Below are positions 39,819 to 47,989 of a stretch of 64,000 bases of DNA, one piece after another. Within the stretch, counting starts at the first letter, position 1; the number at the start of each line of letters is the position of its first letter. Position numbers and translations under genes: made by a program. Below the pieces are notes generated by a model. It worked only from the letters and a program-made list of their open reading frames with translations, made no database searches and had not been told where the DNA came from. Origin of the DNA: Microthrixaceae bacterium (GTDB taxonomy: Bacteria; Actinomycetota; Acidimicrobiia; Acidimicrobiales; DATDAH01); contig JACJWK010000004.1 in assembly GCA_020637195.1 (NCBI GenBank), positions 62,001 to 126,000 of the forward strand. Direction: 5' to 3'.

Positions 39819-40289
39819 TCACCCGGCCGTCCCGCCGTCCGTGGGCGCCGGCCGGCGCATGGGCACGTGGGGGATGCCGTCCTCGACGAACTCGGGGCCG
39901 TCGGGCGCGAAGCCGAACCGGGCGTACCAGCCCACCATCTGCGACTGGGCGTCGAGGACGGCGGGTCCGTCGACGCCGTCGAGCGCGGCGGCGACCAGCG
40001 CGGCGGCGAGGCCCTGGCCGCGCCGGTCCGCCCGGGTGGCGATGCGACCGATGCGGGTCACGCCGTCGGGGTCGGCGAGGCGACGCAGGCACGCGACGAG
40101 GGCCTCGCCGTCGGCCACCCAGAAGTGGCGGGCACCGGGCTCGGCGTCGCGACCGTCGATGTCGGGATAGGGGCAGTCCTGCTCGACGACGAAGACGTCG
40201 CACCGCAGCCGCAGCAGGTCGTGCAGGACCCGGGGCTCGAGGTCCGCGAAGGCGCAGGACCGGACGGTGAGGTCGGCGGGGTCGGCCAC
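39819..40289 (-). CDS. ElaA-type GNAT N-acetyltransferase
   Basis: A 156-residue GNAT protein. LLRLRCDVFVVEQDCPYPDIDGRD is the hallmark of the ElaA subgroup, GRIATRADRRGQGLAAALV is the acetyl-CoA phosphate loop (RxxGxG/A), and MVGWYARFGFAPDGPEFVEDGIPHVPM the C-terminal GNAT strand-helix. The acceptor substrate is unknown. GTG 40289 is the likely start. It is divergent from the hydrolase gene across a 69-base region that holds a palindromic operator. Confidence 0.85.
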   Translation of the reverse strand: MADPADLTVRSCAFADLEPRVLHDLLRLRCDVFVVEQDCPYPDIDGRDAEPGARHFWVADGEALVACLRRLADPDGVTRIGRIATRADRRGQGLAAALVAAALDGVDGPAVLDAQSQMVGWYARFGFAPDGPEFVEDGIPHVPMRRPAPTDGGTAG

Positions 40290-40322
40290 GTGGGCATGCT
40301 TAGCGCACCCCCCGCCGCCGTT

Positions 40323-40340
40323 CTTGACCGGTCGGTCAAG
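40323..40340. promoter_or_regulatory. Perfect palindromic operator, TetR-type candidate
   Basis: CTTGACCG-GT-CGGTCAAG: two 8-base arms that are exact reverse complements around GT, 18 bases before the hydrolase ATG and 33 bases from the divergent acetyltransferase start. The ACCGGTCGGT core resembles sites bound by actinobacterial TetR-family regulators of acyl-CoA genes. No regulator gene is adjacent. Confidence 0.65.
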
Positions 40341-40358
40341 CAGGGCGAGGATGGCCCG

Positions 40359-41252
40359 ATGCCCTTCACCGACCGCAGCGGCGTGACGATCTGCTACGAG
40401 ACGCACGGCGACCCCGACGACGTCCCCCTGATGCTGGTGTGCGGGCTCGGCATGCAGCTGGTCCGCTGGGACGAGGAGCTGCTCGCCGCCCTCACCGCCC
40501 GCGGGTTCTTCGTGATCGCCCACGACAACCGCGACATCGGGCTGTCGGAGAGCTTCGCCCACGTCGAGGTCGACGTGATCGCCGCGGTGATGGCCGCGAT
40601 GGAGGGTGCCGCCGTCGAGGCGCCCTACCTCCTGAGCGACATGGCCGCCGACGCGGTCGCCGTCCTCGACGACCTCGGGGTCGAGCGGGCCCACGTGGTG
40701 GGCACCTCGATGGGCGGCATGATCGGCCAGGCCATGGCCATCGAGCACGGTGACCGCGTGGCCAGCCTGACGTCGATCATGTCGACCACGGGCGATCCCG
40801 ACGTCGGCCAGCCGAAGCCCGAGGTGCTCGGGGCGCTGCTCCCGGGCGGCGGAGAAGGCCGCGACGCCGTCATCGAGGCGACGGTCGAGACGTTCCGGGC
40901 GATCGGCAGCCCCGAGCACTTCGACGAGGACCTCACGCGGGCCGCGGCCGCCCGGGCCTACGACCGGGCCCACGACCCGTTGGCGCAGAGCCGCCAGCTC
41001 GTCGCCACCATCGCCAGCGGCTCGCGGTCGGACGCGCTGCGCTCGATCTCGGTGCCGACCCTGGTCGTGCACGGCGCCGAGGACCCCCTGATCGACGTCA
41101 GCGGCGGCCGGCGCACCGCCGAGGTGATCCCCGGCGCGGAGCTGCTCGTCGTCGAGGGCATGGGCCATGACATCCCCCGGGTGTTCCAGCCCCAGATCAT
41201 CGAGGCCGTCCTGGCCCTCGTCGGCCGCGCCGAGTCGGCCGTGGCATCGTGA
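40359..41252 (+). CDS. Alpha/beta hydrolase
   Basis: A 297-residue alpha/beta-hydrolase. The nucleophile elbow is VVGTSMGGMIGQAMA (catalytic Ser), the oxyanion strand LMLVCGLGMQLVRWDEEL, the acid region VVHGAEDPLIDVSGG, and the catalytic His VEGMGHDIPRVF. The DNRDIGLSE motif after the first helix is typical of the haloalkane/proline-iminopeptidase-like subgroup. The substrate is unknown. The start is ATG 40359, behind the palindromic operator and a weak GCGAGG. The CoA-transferase gene begins 37 bases downstream, so the pair may handle an ester or acyl-CoA together. Confidence 0.88.
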   Translation: MPFTDRSGVTICYETHGDPDDVPLMLVCGLGMQLVRWDEELLAALTARGFFVIAHDNRDIGLSESFAHVEVDVIAAVMAAMEGAAVEAPYLLSDMAADAVAVLDDLGVERAHVVGTSMGGMIGQAMAIEHGDRVASLTSIMSTTGDPDVGQPKPEVLGALLPGGGEGRDAVIEATVETFRAIGSPEHFDEDLTRAAAARAYDRAHDPLAQSRQLVATIASGSRSDALRSISVPTLVVHGAEDPLIDVSGGRRTAEVIPGAELLVVEGMGHDIPRVFQPQIIEAVLALVGRAESAVAS

Positions 41253-41289
41253 TCCCGCAGTCGCCGACCACCGAGGAGCCCGAGTCATC

Positions 41290-42456
41290 GTGAGCACGAC
41301 GAGCACCAACCGGACAGGCCCGCTCGCGGGCGTCAAGGTCGTCGAGTTGGCGGGGATCGGGCCGGGGCCGTTCTGCGCCATGCTCCTCGCCGACATGGGG
41401 GCGGAGGTCCTGCGCGTCGACCGCGCCGGCGCGGTGAAGGGCTTCGACCCGGCCACGCCGTCGGCCGACCTGCTCAACCGGGGGCGGCGCTCGGTCGGCG
41501 TCGACCTCAAGCACCCCGACGGCGTCGAGACGGTGCTCGGCCTGGTCGAGCAGGCCGACGCCCTGATCGAGGGCTTCCGGCCGGGGGTGACCGAGCGCCT
41601 CGGCCTCGGGCCCGACGTGTGCCTGGCCCGCAACCCCCGCCTCGTCTACGGCCGGATGACCGGCTGGGGCCAGGAGGGGCCGTGGGCCCTCGAGGCCGGC
41701 CACGACATCAACTACATCGCCCTCGCCGGCGCCCTCGACCCGTGCGGCCGGGTGGGCGAGGCACCGGTGCCCCCGATGAACCTGGTGGGCGACTTCGGCG
41801 GCGGGGCCATGTTCTTGGCCTTCGGCGTCGTGTGCGGCATCCTCGAGGCCCGGGGCTCGGGCGAGGGCCAGGTGGTGGACGCCGCCATGGTCGACGGCGC
41901 GGCCCTGCTCACGACGATGATGCACGGGATGATGGCCATGGGCATCTGGAACGTCGAGCGCGGGACCAACATGCTCGACACCGGCGCCTTCTTCTACGAG
42001 GTGTACCGGACCAAGGACGACAAGTTCGTCTCGGTCGGATCGATCGAGCCGCAGTTCTACGCGGCGCTGGTCGAGCACACCGGGCTCGGCGACGGCGCGG
42101 CGCCGCCACAGTTCGACCGGGCGAGCTGGCCCCAGCTCAAAGAGCAGCTGGCCGCGATCTTCGTCACCAAGACCCGCGACGAGTGGTGCGAGCTGCTCGA
42201 GGGCCACGACATCTGCTTCGCCCCGGTGCTCACGATGGCCGAGGCGCCCGATCACCCGCACATGGCGGCCCGCGGCACCTTCGTGGAGGTGGCCGGGGTC
42301 CGCCAGCCCGGCCCGGCCCCGCGCTTCAGCCGCACACCGGGTGCCGTCGCGTCGCCGCCACCGCACGCCGGCCAGCACACGGACGAGGCGCTGGCCGACT
42401 GGGGCCTCGCCGCCGAGCGCGTCGCCGCGCTGCGGGCGTCGGGGGCCATCGCCTGA
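41290..42456 (+). CDS. CaiB/BaiF family CoA-transferase (alpha-methylacyl-CoA racemase-like)
   Basis: A 388-residue family III CoA-transferase/racemase. LAGVKVVELAGIGPGPFCAMLLADMGAEVLRVDR is the racemase-type N-terminus, RGRRSVGVDLKHPDG and EGFRPGVTERLGLGPD follow, GRMTGWGQEGPWALEAGHDINYIALAGAL has the active-site His-Asp-Ile region seen in alpha-methylacyl-CoA racemase, and MNLVGDFGGGAM the catalytic Asp. Racemase activity on branched acyl-CoA is therefore the better guess than CoA transfer. GTG 41290 follows a GAGGAG Shine-Dalgarno. It probably shares control with the upstream hydrolase. Confidence 0.9.
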   Translation: MSTTSTNRTGPLAGVKVVELAGIGPGPFCAMLLADMGAEVLRVDRAGAVKGFDPATPSADLLNRGRRSVGVDLKHPDGVETVLGLVEQADALIEGFRPGVTERLGLGPDVCLARNPRLVYGRMTGWGQEGPWALEAGHDINYIALAGALDPCGRVGEAPVPPMNLVGDFGGGAMFLAFGVVCGILEARGSGEGQVVDAAMVDGAALLTTMMHGMMAMGIWNVERGTNMLDTGAFFYEVYRTKDDKFVSVGSIEPQFYAALVEHTGLGDGAAPPQFDRASWPQLKEQLAAIFVTKTRDEWCELLEGHDICFAPVLTMAEAPDHPHMAARGTFVEVAGVRQPGPAPRFSRTPGAVASPPPHAGQHTDEALADWGLAAERVAALRASGAIA

Positions 42457-42482
42457 GCCCGGGACGGGGGCGGCCCGGGCCG

Positions 42483-42488
42483 TAGGCT
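42483..42488 (+). promoter_or_regulatory. Putative -10 box (TAGGCT) of the Mca-like gene, leaderless
   Basis: TANNNT box 7 bases before ATG 42496. Confidence 0.5.
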
Positions 42489-42495
42489 GCGGCGC

Positions 42496-43305
42496 ATGGC
42501 GACGCTCGCGTGCTTCCACGCGCACCCCGACGACGAGTCGATCGCGACCGGTGGCGTCATGGCCCTGGCCAAGCGAGACGGCCACCGGGTCGTCCTGGTG
42601 GTCGCCACACGGGGCGAGCGGGGCGAGATCCAGCCCGGCGTCCTCGACGCGGGCGAGGAGCTGTGGGAGCGGCGGGTGAAAGAGACCGCCGCGGCCGCCG
42701 AGGTGCTCGGGGTCGACCGCGTCGAGTTCCTGGGCTACGAGGACTCCGGGATGATGGGCGAGCCCACCAACGACGAGCCCGGGACGTTCTGGACCGCCGA
42801 CGTCGGCGAGGCCGCCGACCGCCTCGCCGCGATCCTGCGCGACGAGCAGGTGGACGTGCTCACCGTGTACGACGCCAACGGCAACTACGGCCACCCGGAC
42901 CACATCCAGGTCCACCGGGTGGGCCACGCGGCCGCCGAGCGGGCCGGGGTCACCCGGGTGCTCGAGGCCACCATGGACCGCGACTTCATCCGCCAGGGGA
43001 TGGCCGAGGCCGCCGAGCGCGGTGACCTGCCCGACGACTTCGAGCCCCCCGACCACACCGACGAGTCACCGTTCGGCAGCCCGGCCTCGGCCATCACCCA
43101 CGAGGTCGACGTCCGCGACGTCGTGGCCCAGAAGCGCCGCGCCCTGGCCGCGCACGCCAGCCAGGTGGCGCCCGACTCGTTCTTCTTGTCCATGGACGAC
43201 GACGCCTTCGCGCTCGCATTCGGCCAGGAGTGGTTCATCGATCCGTCCATGGTGCGGGCGCCGGGCGCGCCCCGCGCCACCACCGTCTTCCAGGAGGTCC
43301 CGTGA
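42496..43305 (+). CDS. PIG-L/LmbE-family deacetylase, mycothiol S-conjugate amidase-like
   Basis: A 269-residue zinc deacetylase. FHAHPDDESIATGGVMALAKRDGHRVVLVVATRGERGEI is the LmbE N-terminus with the zinc ligands in HPDDE, and YDANGNYGHPDHIQVHRVGHAAAE supplies the third His. The pattern fits mycothiol conjugate amidase (Mca) and MshB, which act on mycothiol adducts or GlcNAc-inositol; which of the two is not decidable here. The stop overlaps the GTG of the next gene (GTGA), so detoxified conjugates and the following dehydrogenase may belong to one pathway. Confidence 0.88.
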   Translation: MATLACFHAHPDDESIATGGVMALAKRDGHRVVLVVATRGERGEIQPGVLDAGEELWERRVKETAAAAEVLGVDRVEFLGYEDSGMMGEPTNDEPGTFWTADVGEAADRLAAILRDEQVDVLTVYDANGNYGHPDHIQVHRVGHAAAERAGVTRVLEATMDRDFIRQGMAEAAERGDLPDDFEPPDHTDESPFGSPASAITHEVDVRDVVAQKRRALAAHASQVAPDSFFLSMDDDAFALAFGQEWFIDPSMVRAPGAPRATTVFQEVP

Positions 43306-44432
43306 GCGACGTCGACGGAGTGGGTGCCCCGTCCCGCTGGACCCACACGGGCTTCGCCCAGCAGATCCACTTCGGGTCCGGCGCGGTGGACCGCCTCGGT
43401 GAGGTGCTGAAGGGGCTCGGGGCCCGGAGGGCGCTGCTCGTCACGACGGCGGGGCGATTCGCCTCCGACGACGGCGCCCGGGTCCGGGCCGCGATGGGCC
43501 GCCTCCACGCCGCCAGCTTCGCGGAGGCGTTGGCCCACGTCCCCACACCGGTCGTGCAGGACGCCACCCTCCAGGCCCGCCGTGACGCCATCGACTCGGT
43601 GGTGTCGTTCGGCGGCGGCTCGTGCGCCGATCTCGCCAAGGCGGTGTGCTGGTTCGCGGAGCAGGAGTCGGGCACCCCCGGCGCGTCCTTCGCCGACCGC
43701 CCCGCGCTCGTGCACGTGTCGGTGCCCACCACGTACTCGGGCGCCGAGCTCACCCCGTTCTTCGGGATGACCGACCCCGCCACCCGCCAGAAGCAGGGGG
43801 GCGGCGGTCCCACCATCGCCCCCCTCGCCGCGGTCTACGACCCCGAGCTCACCCTCGCCACCCCGGCCCGGGTCAGCGCCGAGACCGGGATGAACGCGCT
43901 CGCCCACTGCGTCGAGGCCGCGTGGTCGCCGACCCGCACCCCCGAGGCGGAGGCGATCGCCCTGGCGGGGGCGCGACGCATCCACGCCGCCCTGCCGGCG
44001 GTGGCGGCGGCGCCCGACGACCGGGACGCCCGGCGGCGGATGCTCGAGGGCGCCGTGCTCGGGGGCCGGTGCCTCCAGAACGGCTCGATGGGGGTCCACC
44101 ACGGGCTGGCCCAACTCGTCGGCGGCCGCACGGGGATCCCGCACGGGCTCGCCAACGCGATGATCCTGCCCCACGCCATCCGCTTCAACGCCGCCGGGGT
44201 CCCGGACACGATCGCCGCGCTGGCGACGGCGCTGGCCGTGGACGACCCCGCCGACGCCGTCGAGGCGCTGGTGCGCGACCTGGGTCTGCCGGCCGGCCTG
44301 CACGAGTGCGGCGTCACCGACGAGGACCTCGACGCCGTGGCCCGGATCGCGCTCTCCAACCCCAACGTCGCCAACAACCCGCGTCCCGTCACGGAGGACG
44401 ACGCCCGGGCCATCCTCGCCGCCGCCTCCTGA
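43302..44432 (+). CDS. Iron-containing alcohol dehydrogenase, maleylacetate reductase-like
   Basis: A 376-residue group III dehydrogenase. FGGGSCADLAKAVCWF binds NAD(P), VPTTYSGAELTPFFGMTD resembles maleylacetate reductases, and the metal-binding region MNALAHCVEAAWSPT and GGRTGIPHGLANAMILPHAIRFN carries the His ligands. Maleylacetate reductase closes the aromatic ring-cleavage route to 3-oxoadipate, but no ring-cleavage genes are present in the window, so the substrate is uncertain. It is translationally coupled to the Mca-like gene by a 4-base overlap and convergent with the GGDEF-EAL gene. Confidence 0.87.
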   Translation: MSDVDGVGAPSRWTHTGFAQQIHFGSGAVDRLGEVLKGLGARRALLVTTAGRFASDDGARVRAAMGRLHAASFAEALAHVPTPVVQDATLQARRDAIDSVVSFGGGSCADLAKAVCWFAEQESGTPGASFADRPALVHVSVPTTYSGAELTPFFGMTDPATRQKQGGGGPTIAPLAAVYDPELTLATPARVSAETGMNALAHCVEAAWSPTRTPEAEAIALAGARRIHAALPAVAAAPDDRDARRRMLEGAVLGGRCLQNGSMGVHHGLAQLVGGRTGIPHGLANAMILPHAIRFNAAGVPDTIAALATALAVDDPADAVEALVRDLGLPAGLHECGVTDEDLDAVARIALSNPNVANNPRPVTEDDARAILAAAS

Positions 44433-44451
44433 GGCCGGTCGGCCGCGCGGG

Positions 44452-46815
44452 TCAGCCCGCCGGCGCCGAGCCGGCCTCGGTCACCGGTGTCGGGGCGGGG
44501 CCCGCCCCGTCGGTCAGGCGTCGACACGGCTGGTCGGCGAGCCAGCGGCTGAGAGCGTCGGCGGTCGCCGGCCGCTGGTGGTGGTAGCCCTGGGAGCGGT
44601 CGCAGCCCAGCTCCCGGACCAGCGTCAGCGTCGGCTCGTCCTCGACGCCCTCGGCCACGATCGTGAGCCCGAGGGTCGTGGCGAGCGAGACGATGGAGGC
44701 CACGATGGCCCGGTCGTCGGGGTCGACCGCCAGGTCGGTGATGAAGCTGCGGTCGATCTTCAGCTCGTGGACGGGCAGGCGCTTGAGGTAGGACATCGAC
44801 GAGTAGCCGGTGCCGAAGTCGTCGATCGACAGGCGGACGCCCAGGGTGCGCAGCCGGTCGAGGTGGGCGACGAGCAGGTCGGTCTGGCCCGAGAAGGCGC
44901 TCTCGGTGACCTCGAGGGTGAGGCAGCGCGAGGGCAGACGGGCGCCGAGCACCGCGTCGTGGACGCCGCGGGCGAAGTGCGGGTCGAGCAGCGCCTTGGG
45001 GGAGAGGTTGACCGAGAGCGACAGGTCGAGCCCGTCGTCGCGCCAGCGGGCGCACTGGGCCAGGGCCTGGCGCAGGACCTGGGAGGTCACCTCGCCGATC
45101 ATGCCGGTCTGCTCGGCGAAGGGGATGAACTGGTCGGGGGGCACCCAGCCCTGGGTGGGGTGGTGCCAGCGGGCGAGCGCCTCGACCCCGACGACGAGGC
45201 CCGTGCCGACCTCGATCTGGGGCTGGTAGTGCACCTCGAGCTCGTGGCGCTCGAGCATCGTGCGCATGTCGTTGAGCAGGACGAGGCGGCCGGGGCGGTC
45301 CTCCTCGTCCTCGCTGCCGAACACCGCGATGGCCCGGCCCTCGCGCTTGGCCCGGTACATGGCCACGTCGGCCGCCTGGAGGATCGCGGTGGCGCGGTCG
45401 GCGTCGGCGCTGTGGCAGATGCCGATGCTGACCCCCACCGAGAGGCTGAGGCCGTCGAGCTCCACGGGGTCGTCGAGCGCGGCGAGCAGGCGGGCGGCCA
45501 CCTGGCCCGGTCGGCCTTCGCCGGGTGGGTCGTCGATGAGGAGCGCGAACTCGTCCCCGCCCAACCGGACGACGGTGTCACCCGAAGGGGTGGCGGCGTG
45601 CAGGCGCGACGCCACCTCGCGCAGGACGCGGTCGCCGACGTCGTGCCCGAGCCCGTCGTTGATCTCCTTGAACCGGTCGAGATCCATCAACAGGAGCGCC
45701 GACTGCGGCGGGTGGGACCCGTCGAAGCGCGCGGCGAGCTCGCGCATGAGGTGCGACCGGTTCGGGAGACCGGTGAGGGGATCGTGCAGCGCCTGGTGGC
45801 GCAGGTCCTCGCGGCTGTTCGCCAACGCCTGGATCTGGTCCTCGAGTCGCCGCGTGAGGGCGGTGTTGTCCCGGTGCACCAGGGTTTGGCGGACGAGCAG
45901 CAACAGGACCAGCGGCACGCCCGCCCAGGCGTAGACGCCCTCGAGGTGGCCGACCCGGACCTGCATGGGAATCGCCAGCAGCACGAAGACCGCCATCGGG
46001 AGGTAGGGGAGCATCAGCAGCCACTCCGGCGGCGCCTCCGACGACGTCCGCTCACCGGCGCCGCTGACCCGGCCCCAGCGGGCGGCGAACGCGATGACGA
46101 GGAACCCGGCCACCCAGCCCGTGTTGAACGGGCTGGTGGTGTAGGTGTCGGTGGTGGCCAGGTACGCGAAGGCGGAGTCCGCCAGCGTCAGCAGGCAGGC
46201 GCCCACGATGAGGGTCACCACGGTCGGCCGGTACGGGGCGCGGGCGCGGGAGAGCACCGTGAGCGACACGACGATGATCACGATGTCGCCGACCGGGTAG
46301 GCGAGCGCGAGCACGAGGTCGAGGCCCGTGCCCGACGTGGACGCCACCCGGTCCAGCACCAGGATCCAGCTGATGCCGATGCACGCGCAGGCGATCGTCA
46401 GCCCGTCGAGCACGGAACGGACCCGTCCGGCCCGCCGGAGGTCCGACGGGAACGTCAGCAGTCCCGCGGTCAGCAGCGGGATGGAGACGAGGAAGCCGAG
46501 GTCGGCGAACGAGGGGAACGGCGCCTCGCCGGCGATGGTCTCGTGGTAGGTCCAGACGCACTGACCGAGGCCCCACGAGAGCGTGCCCGCCCCCAGGAGC
46601 AGCCACGAGCGGCGGGTGTGCGCGTCGGCTCGCCGGGCGGCACCGAAGCAGGCCGTGGCGGCGAGGAGCGCGGCGGCGCACTCGACCACGTTGTCGACGT
46701 CGGTCACCAGGTCGGCGCCGCCCGCCTCGACGAGCACGACGAGGAGGTACACCGCGACCGCGACGACGAGGAGGGTCGCGTGGCGTCGCTGCCGTCGCGG
46801 CATCGGGGCGGCCAT
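44452..46815 (-). CDS. Membrane-bound diguanylate cyclase/phosphodiesterase (GGDEF-EAL)
   Basis: A 787-residue protein. The first 310 residues hold about nine hydrophobic helices forming a membrane sensor. HDPLTGLPNRSHLM opens the GGDEF domain, whose active site RLGGDEFALL is intact; the usual RxxD product-inhibition site is replaced (PSGD). The EAL domain has VEALARWHH, the metal cluster DDFGTGYSSMSYLKRLPVHELKIDRSFI and VAEGVE, so phosphodiesterase residues also look intact. It makes and/or breaks cyclic di-GMP at the membrane; which activity dominates is unknown. ATG 46815 is chosen; GTG 46821 and ATG 46803 are alternatives. Confidence 0.93.
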   Translation of the reverse strand: MAAPMPRRQRRHATLLVVAVAVYLLVVLVEAGGADLVTDVDNVVECAAALLAATACFGAARRADAHTRRSWLLLGAGTLSWGLGQCVWTYHETIAGEAPFPSFADLGFLVSIPLLTAGLLTFPSDLRRAGRVRSVLDGLTIACACIGISWILVLDRVASTSGTGLDLVLALAYPVGDIVIIVVSLTVLSRARAPYRPTVVTLIVGACLLTLADSAFAYLATTDTYTTSPFNTGWVAGFLVIAFAARWGRVSGAGERTSSEAPPEWLLMLPYLPMAVFVLLAIPMQVRVGHLEGVYAWAGVPLVLLLLVRQTLVHRDNTALTRRLEDQIQALANSREDLRHQALHDPLTGLPNRSHLMRELAARFDGSHPPQSALLLMDLDRFKEINDGLGHDVGDRVLREVASRLHAATPSGDTVVRLGGDEFALLIDDPPGEGRPGQVAARLLAALDDPVELDGLSLSVGVSIGICHSADADRATAILQAADVAMYRAKREGRAIAVFGSEDEEDRPGRLVLLNDMRTMLERHELEVHYQPQIEVGTGLVVGVEALARWHHPTQGWVPPDQFIPFAEQTGMIGEVTSQVLRQALAQCARWRDDGLDLSLSVNLSPKALLDPHFARGVHDAVLGARLPSRCLTLEVTESAFSGQTDLLVAHLDRLRTLGVRLSIDDFGTGYSSMSYLKRLPVHELKIDRSFITDLAVDPDDRAIVASIVSLATTLGLTIVAEGVEDEPTLTLVRELGCDRSQGYHHQRPATADALSRWLADQPCRRLTDGAGPAPTPVTEAGSAPAG

Positions 46816-46906
46816 CCCCACCTATCGTCCACGCCGACCGCGGGCTGAGGGTCTCGCCCCCGGCCCCGCTTTCCCTTCCGCGGCTCCCGACGGCGATGAT
46901 GGGGCC

Positions 46907-47299
46907 ATGTCGATCATCAAGATCAACGCCATCACCGTGCCCGCCGAGAGCGGCGACGAGCTCGCCCAGCGCTTCGCCGCTCGGGCGGGCGCCGTGGACG
47001 ACCAGGACGGCTTCGAGGGCTTCGAGCTGCTCAAGCCGACCGACGACCGCACCACGTGGCTGGTGATCACCCGCTGGCGTGACGAGGCGGCGTTCGAGGC
47101 GTGGCTCGCCTCACCCGCGTTCGCCCACGGCCACCGCTCCGAGGGCGGCGGTCACCCGGGCGGCGAGTCCGGCGGTCACCCCGGGGGCGCGTCCGGCGGG
47201 CCCGGGCAGGGCGGCGGCGAGCGTCCCGTGGGCGTCGCCAGCGAGGTGTGGTCGTACGTGGTGGCCGGCGGCTCCGCCGGCGCCGGGGCGGCGAGCTAG
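46907..47299 (+). CDS. MhuD-like haem-degrading monooxygenase (ABM fold) with Gly/His-rich insert
   Basis: A 130-residue antibiotic-biosynthesis-monooxygenase-fold protein. The first 76 residues line up with mycobacterial MhuD: KINAITVP with Asn7, GDELAQRFAARAGAV, GFEGFELLKP, Trp66 in FEAW, and a His at 74 matching the haem-ligand His75 of MhuD. MhuD breaks haem to release iron. An unusual stretch follows at residues 79-107, rich in Gly with GGHPGG twice, before the last beta strand (SEVWSYVV). Start ATG 46907. A haem role is inferred from the conserved residues; a generic ABM monooxygenase is the alternative. Confidence 0.8.
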   Translation: MSIIKINAITVPAESGDELAQRFAARAGAVDDQDGFEGFELLKPTDDRTTWLVITRWRDEAAFEAWLASPAFAHGHRSEGGGHPGGESGGHPGGASGGPGQGGGERPVGVASEVWSYVVAGGSAGAGAAS

Positions 47300-47307
47300 C
47301 ACCGTCC

Positions 47308-47661
47308 GTGCTGCGCCTGCACGCCGACGGGGCGTGGCTGCTGGTCGGCGTCAACGCGGTCGCCGGCGTGGCCGCGCTGGTCGCGCACTGGCGACCGTCG
47401 CTGCGCCACCGGGCCGTCTGGTGGCTCGTGCTGGCGGGGTGGGTCACGGTCGCGGCGCAGGTGCTCCTCGGGGTGTACCTCACCGCCGGCGAGGACCTCG
47501 AGGCCCCCGAGTTCCACGAGTTCTACGGTTTCGTGGCCCTCATCTCGGTCGGGCTGATCTACAGCTACCGCTCGCAGGTGCGACAGCTCCAGTACCTGCT
47601 CTACGGGCTGGGGGCACTGTTCCTCATGGGCCTCGGCCTGCGGGCCGTGTACCTGGCCTGA
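47308..47661 (+). CDS. Small four-helix membrane protein of unknown function
   Basis: A 117-residue hydrophobic protein with four predicted membrane helices: WLLVGVNAVAGVAALVAHW, VWWLVLAGWVTVAAQVLLGVYL, FHEFYGFVALISVGLIYSY and LQYLLYGLGALFLMGLGL. A His-rich segment (EFHEFYGF) sits before helix 3, which could hold haem or a metal. Only 8 bases separate it from the MhuD-like gene, so a shared haem-related role is possible but unproven. GTG 47308 is the likely start. Confidence 0.75.
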   Translation: MLRLHADGAWLLVGVNAVAGVAALVAHWRPSLRHRAVWWLVLAGWVTVAAQVLLGVYLTAGEDLEAPEFHEFYGFVALISVGLIYSYRSQVRQLQYLLYGLGALFLMGLGLRAVYLA

Positions 47662-47665
47662 GCGC

Positions 47666-47902
47666 TCAGAGGTTCACCACGGGGCAGGTGAGGGTGCGGG
47701 TGATGCCGTCGATGAGCTGGACCCGGCTGACGACCATCTTGCCCAGCTCGTCGACGCTGGCGGCCTCGGCCACCGCGATCACGTCGTAGGGGCCGGTCAC
47801 GTCGTCCGCCGACCGCACCCCGTCGATCCGGCCGACCTCGGCGGCCACCTGGCCGCTGCGGCCCACCTCGGTCTGGATCAGGATGTAGGCGCGGACGGAC
47901 AT
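47666..47902 (-). CDS. Stand-alone Lrp/AsnC ligand-binding (RAM) domain protein
   Basis: A 78-residue protein: VRAYILIQTEVGRSGQVAAEVGRIDGVRSADDVTGPYDVIAVAEAASVDELGKMV is the RAM fold with the GPYDVIA turn where effector amino acids bind, and GITRTLTCPV closes it. There is no helix-turn-helix, so it may act by mixing with full-length Lrp-type regulators or as an independent effector-binding protein. ATG 47902 has a TACCAT box 8 bases upstream. It is separated from hsp20 by a strong hairpin. Confidence 0.87.
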   Translation of the reverse strand: MSVRAYILIQTEVGRSGQVAAEVGRIDGVRSADDVTGPYDVIAVAEAASVDELGKMVVSRVQLIDGITRTLTCPVVNL

Positions 47903-47910
47903 CGGCGCTG

Positions 47911-47916
47911 ATGGTA
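47911..47916 (-). promoter_or_regulatory. Putative -10 box (TACCAT) of the RAM gene, leaderless
   Basis: On the gene's strand the box ends 8 bases before ATG 47902. Confidence 0.4.
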
Positions 47917-47952
47917 GTGGAGGACCCGGCCGCGCCGGGCCGGGTCCTCCAC
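47917..47952 (-). terminator. Strong hairpin terminator after hsp20
   Basis: Arms 47917-47931 and 47938-47952 are exact 15-base reverse complements around a 6-base loop. It lies 38 bases beyond the hsp20 stop. No T run follows, as is common for GC-rich actinobacterial hairpins. Confidence 0.65.
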
Positions 47953-47989
47953 GGGTGATCGGGTGCCGGGGGCGCCGGCGCCTCGAGGC

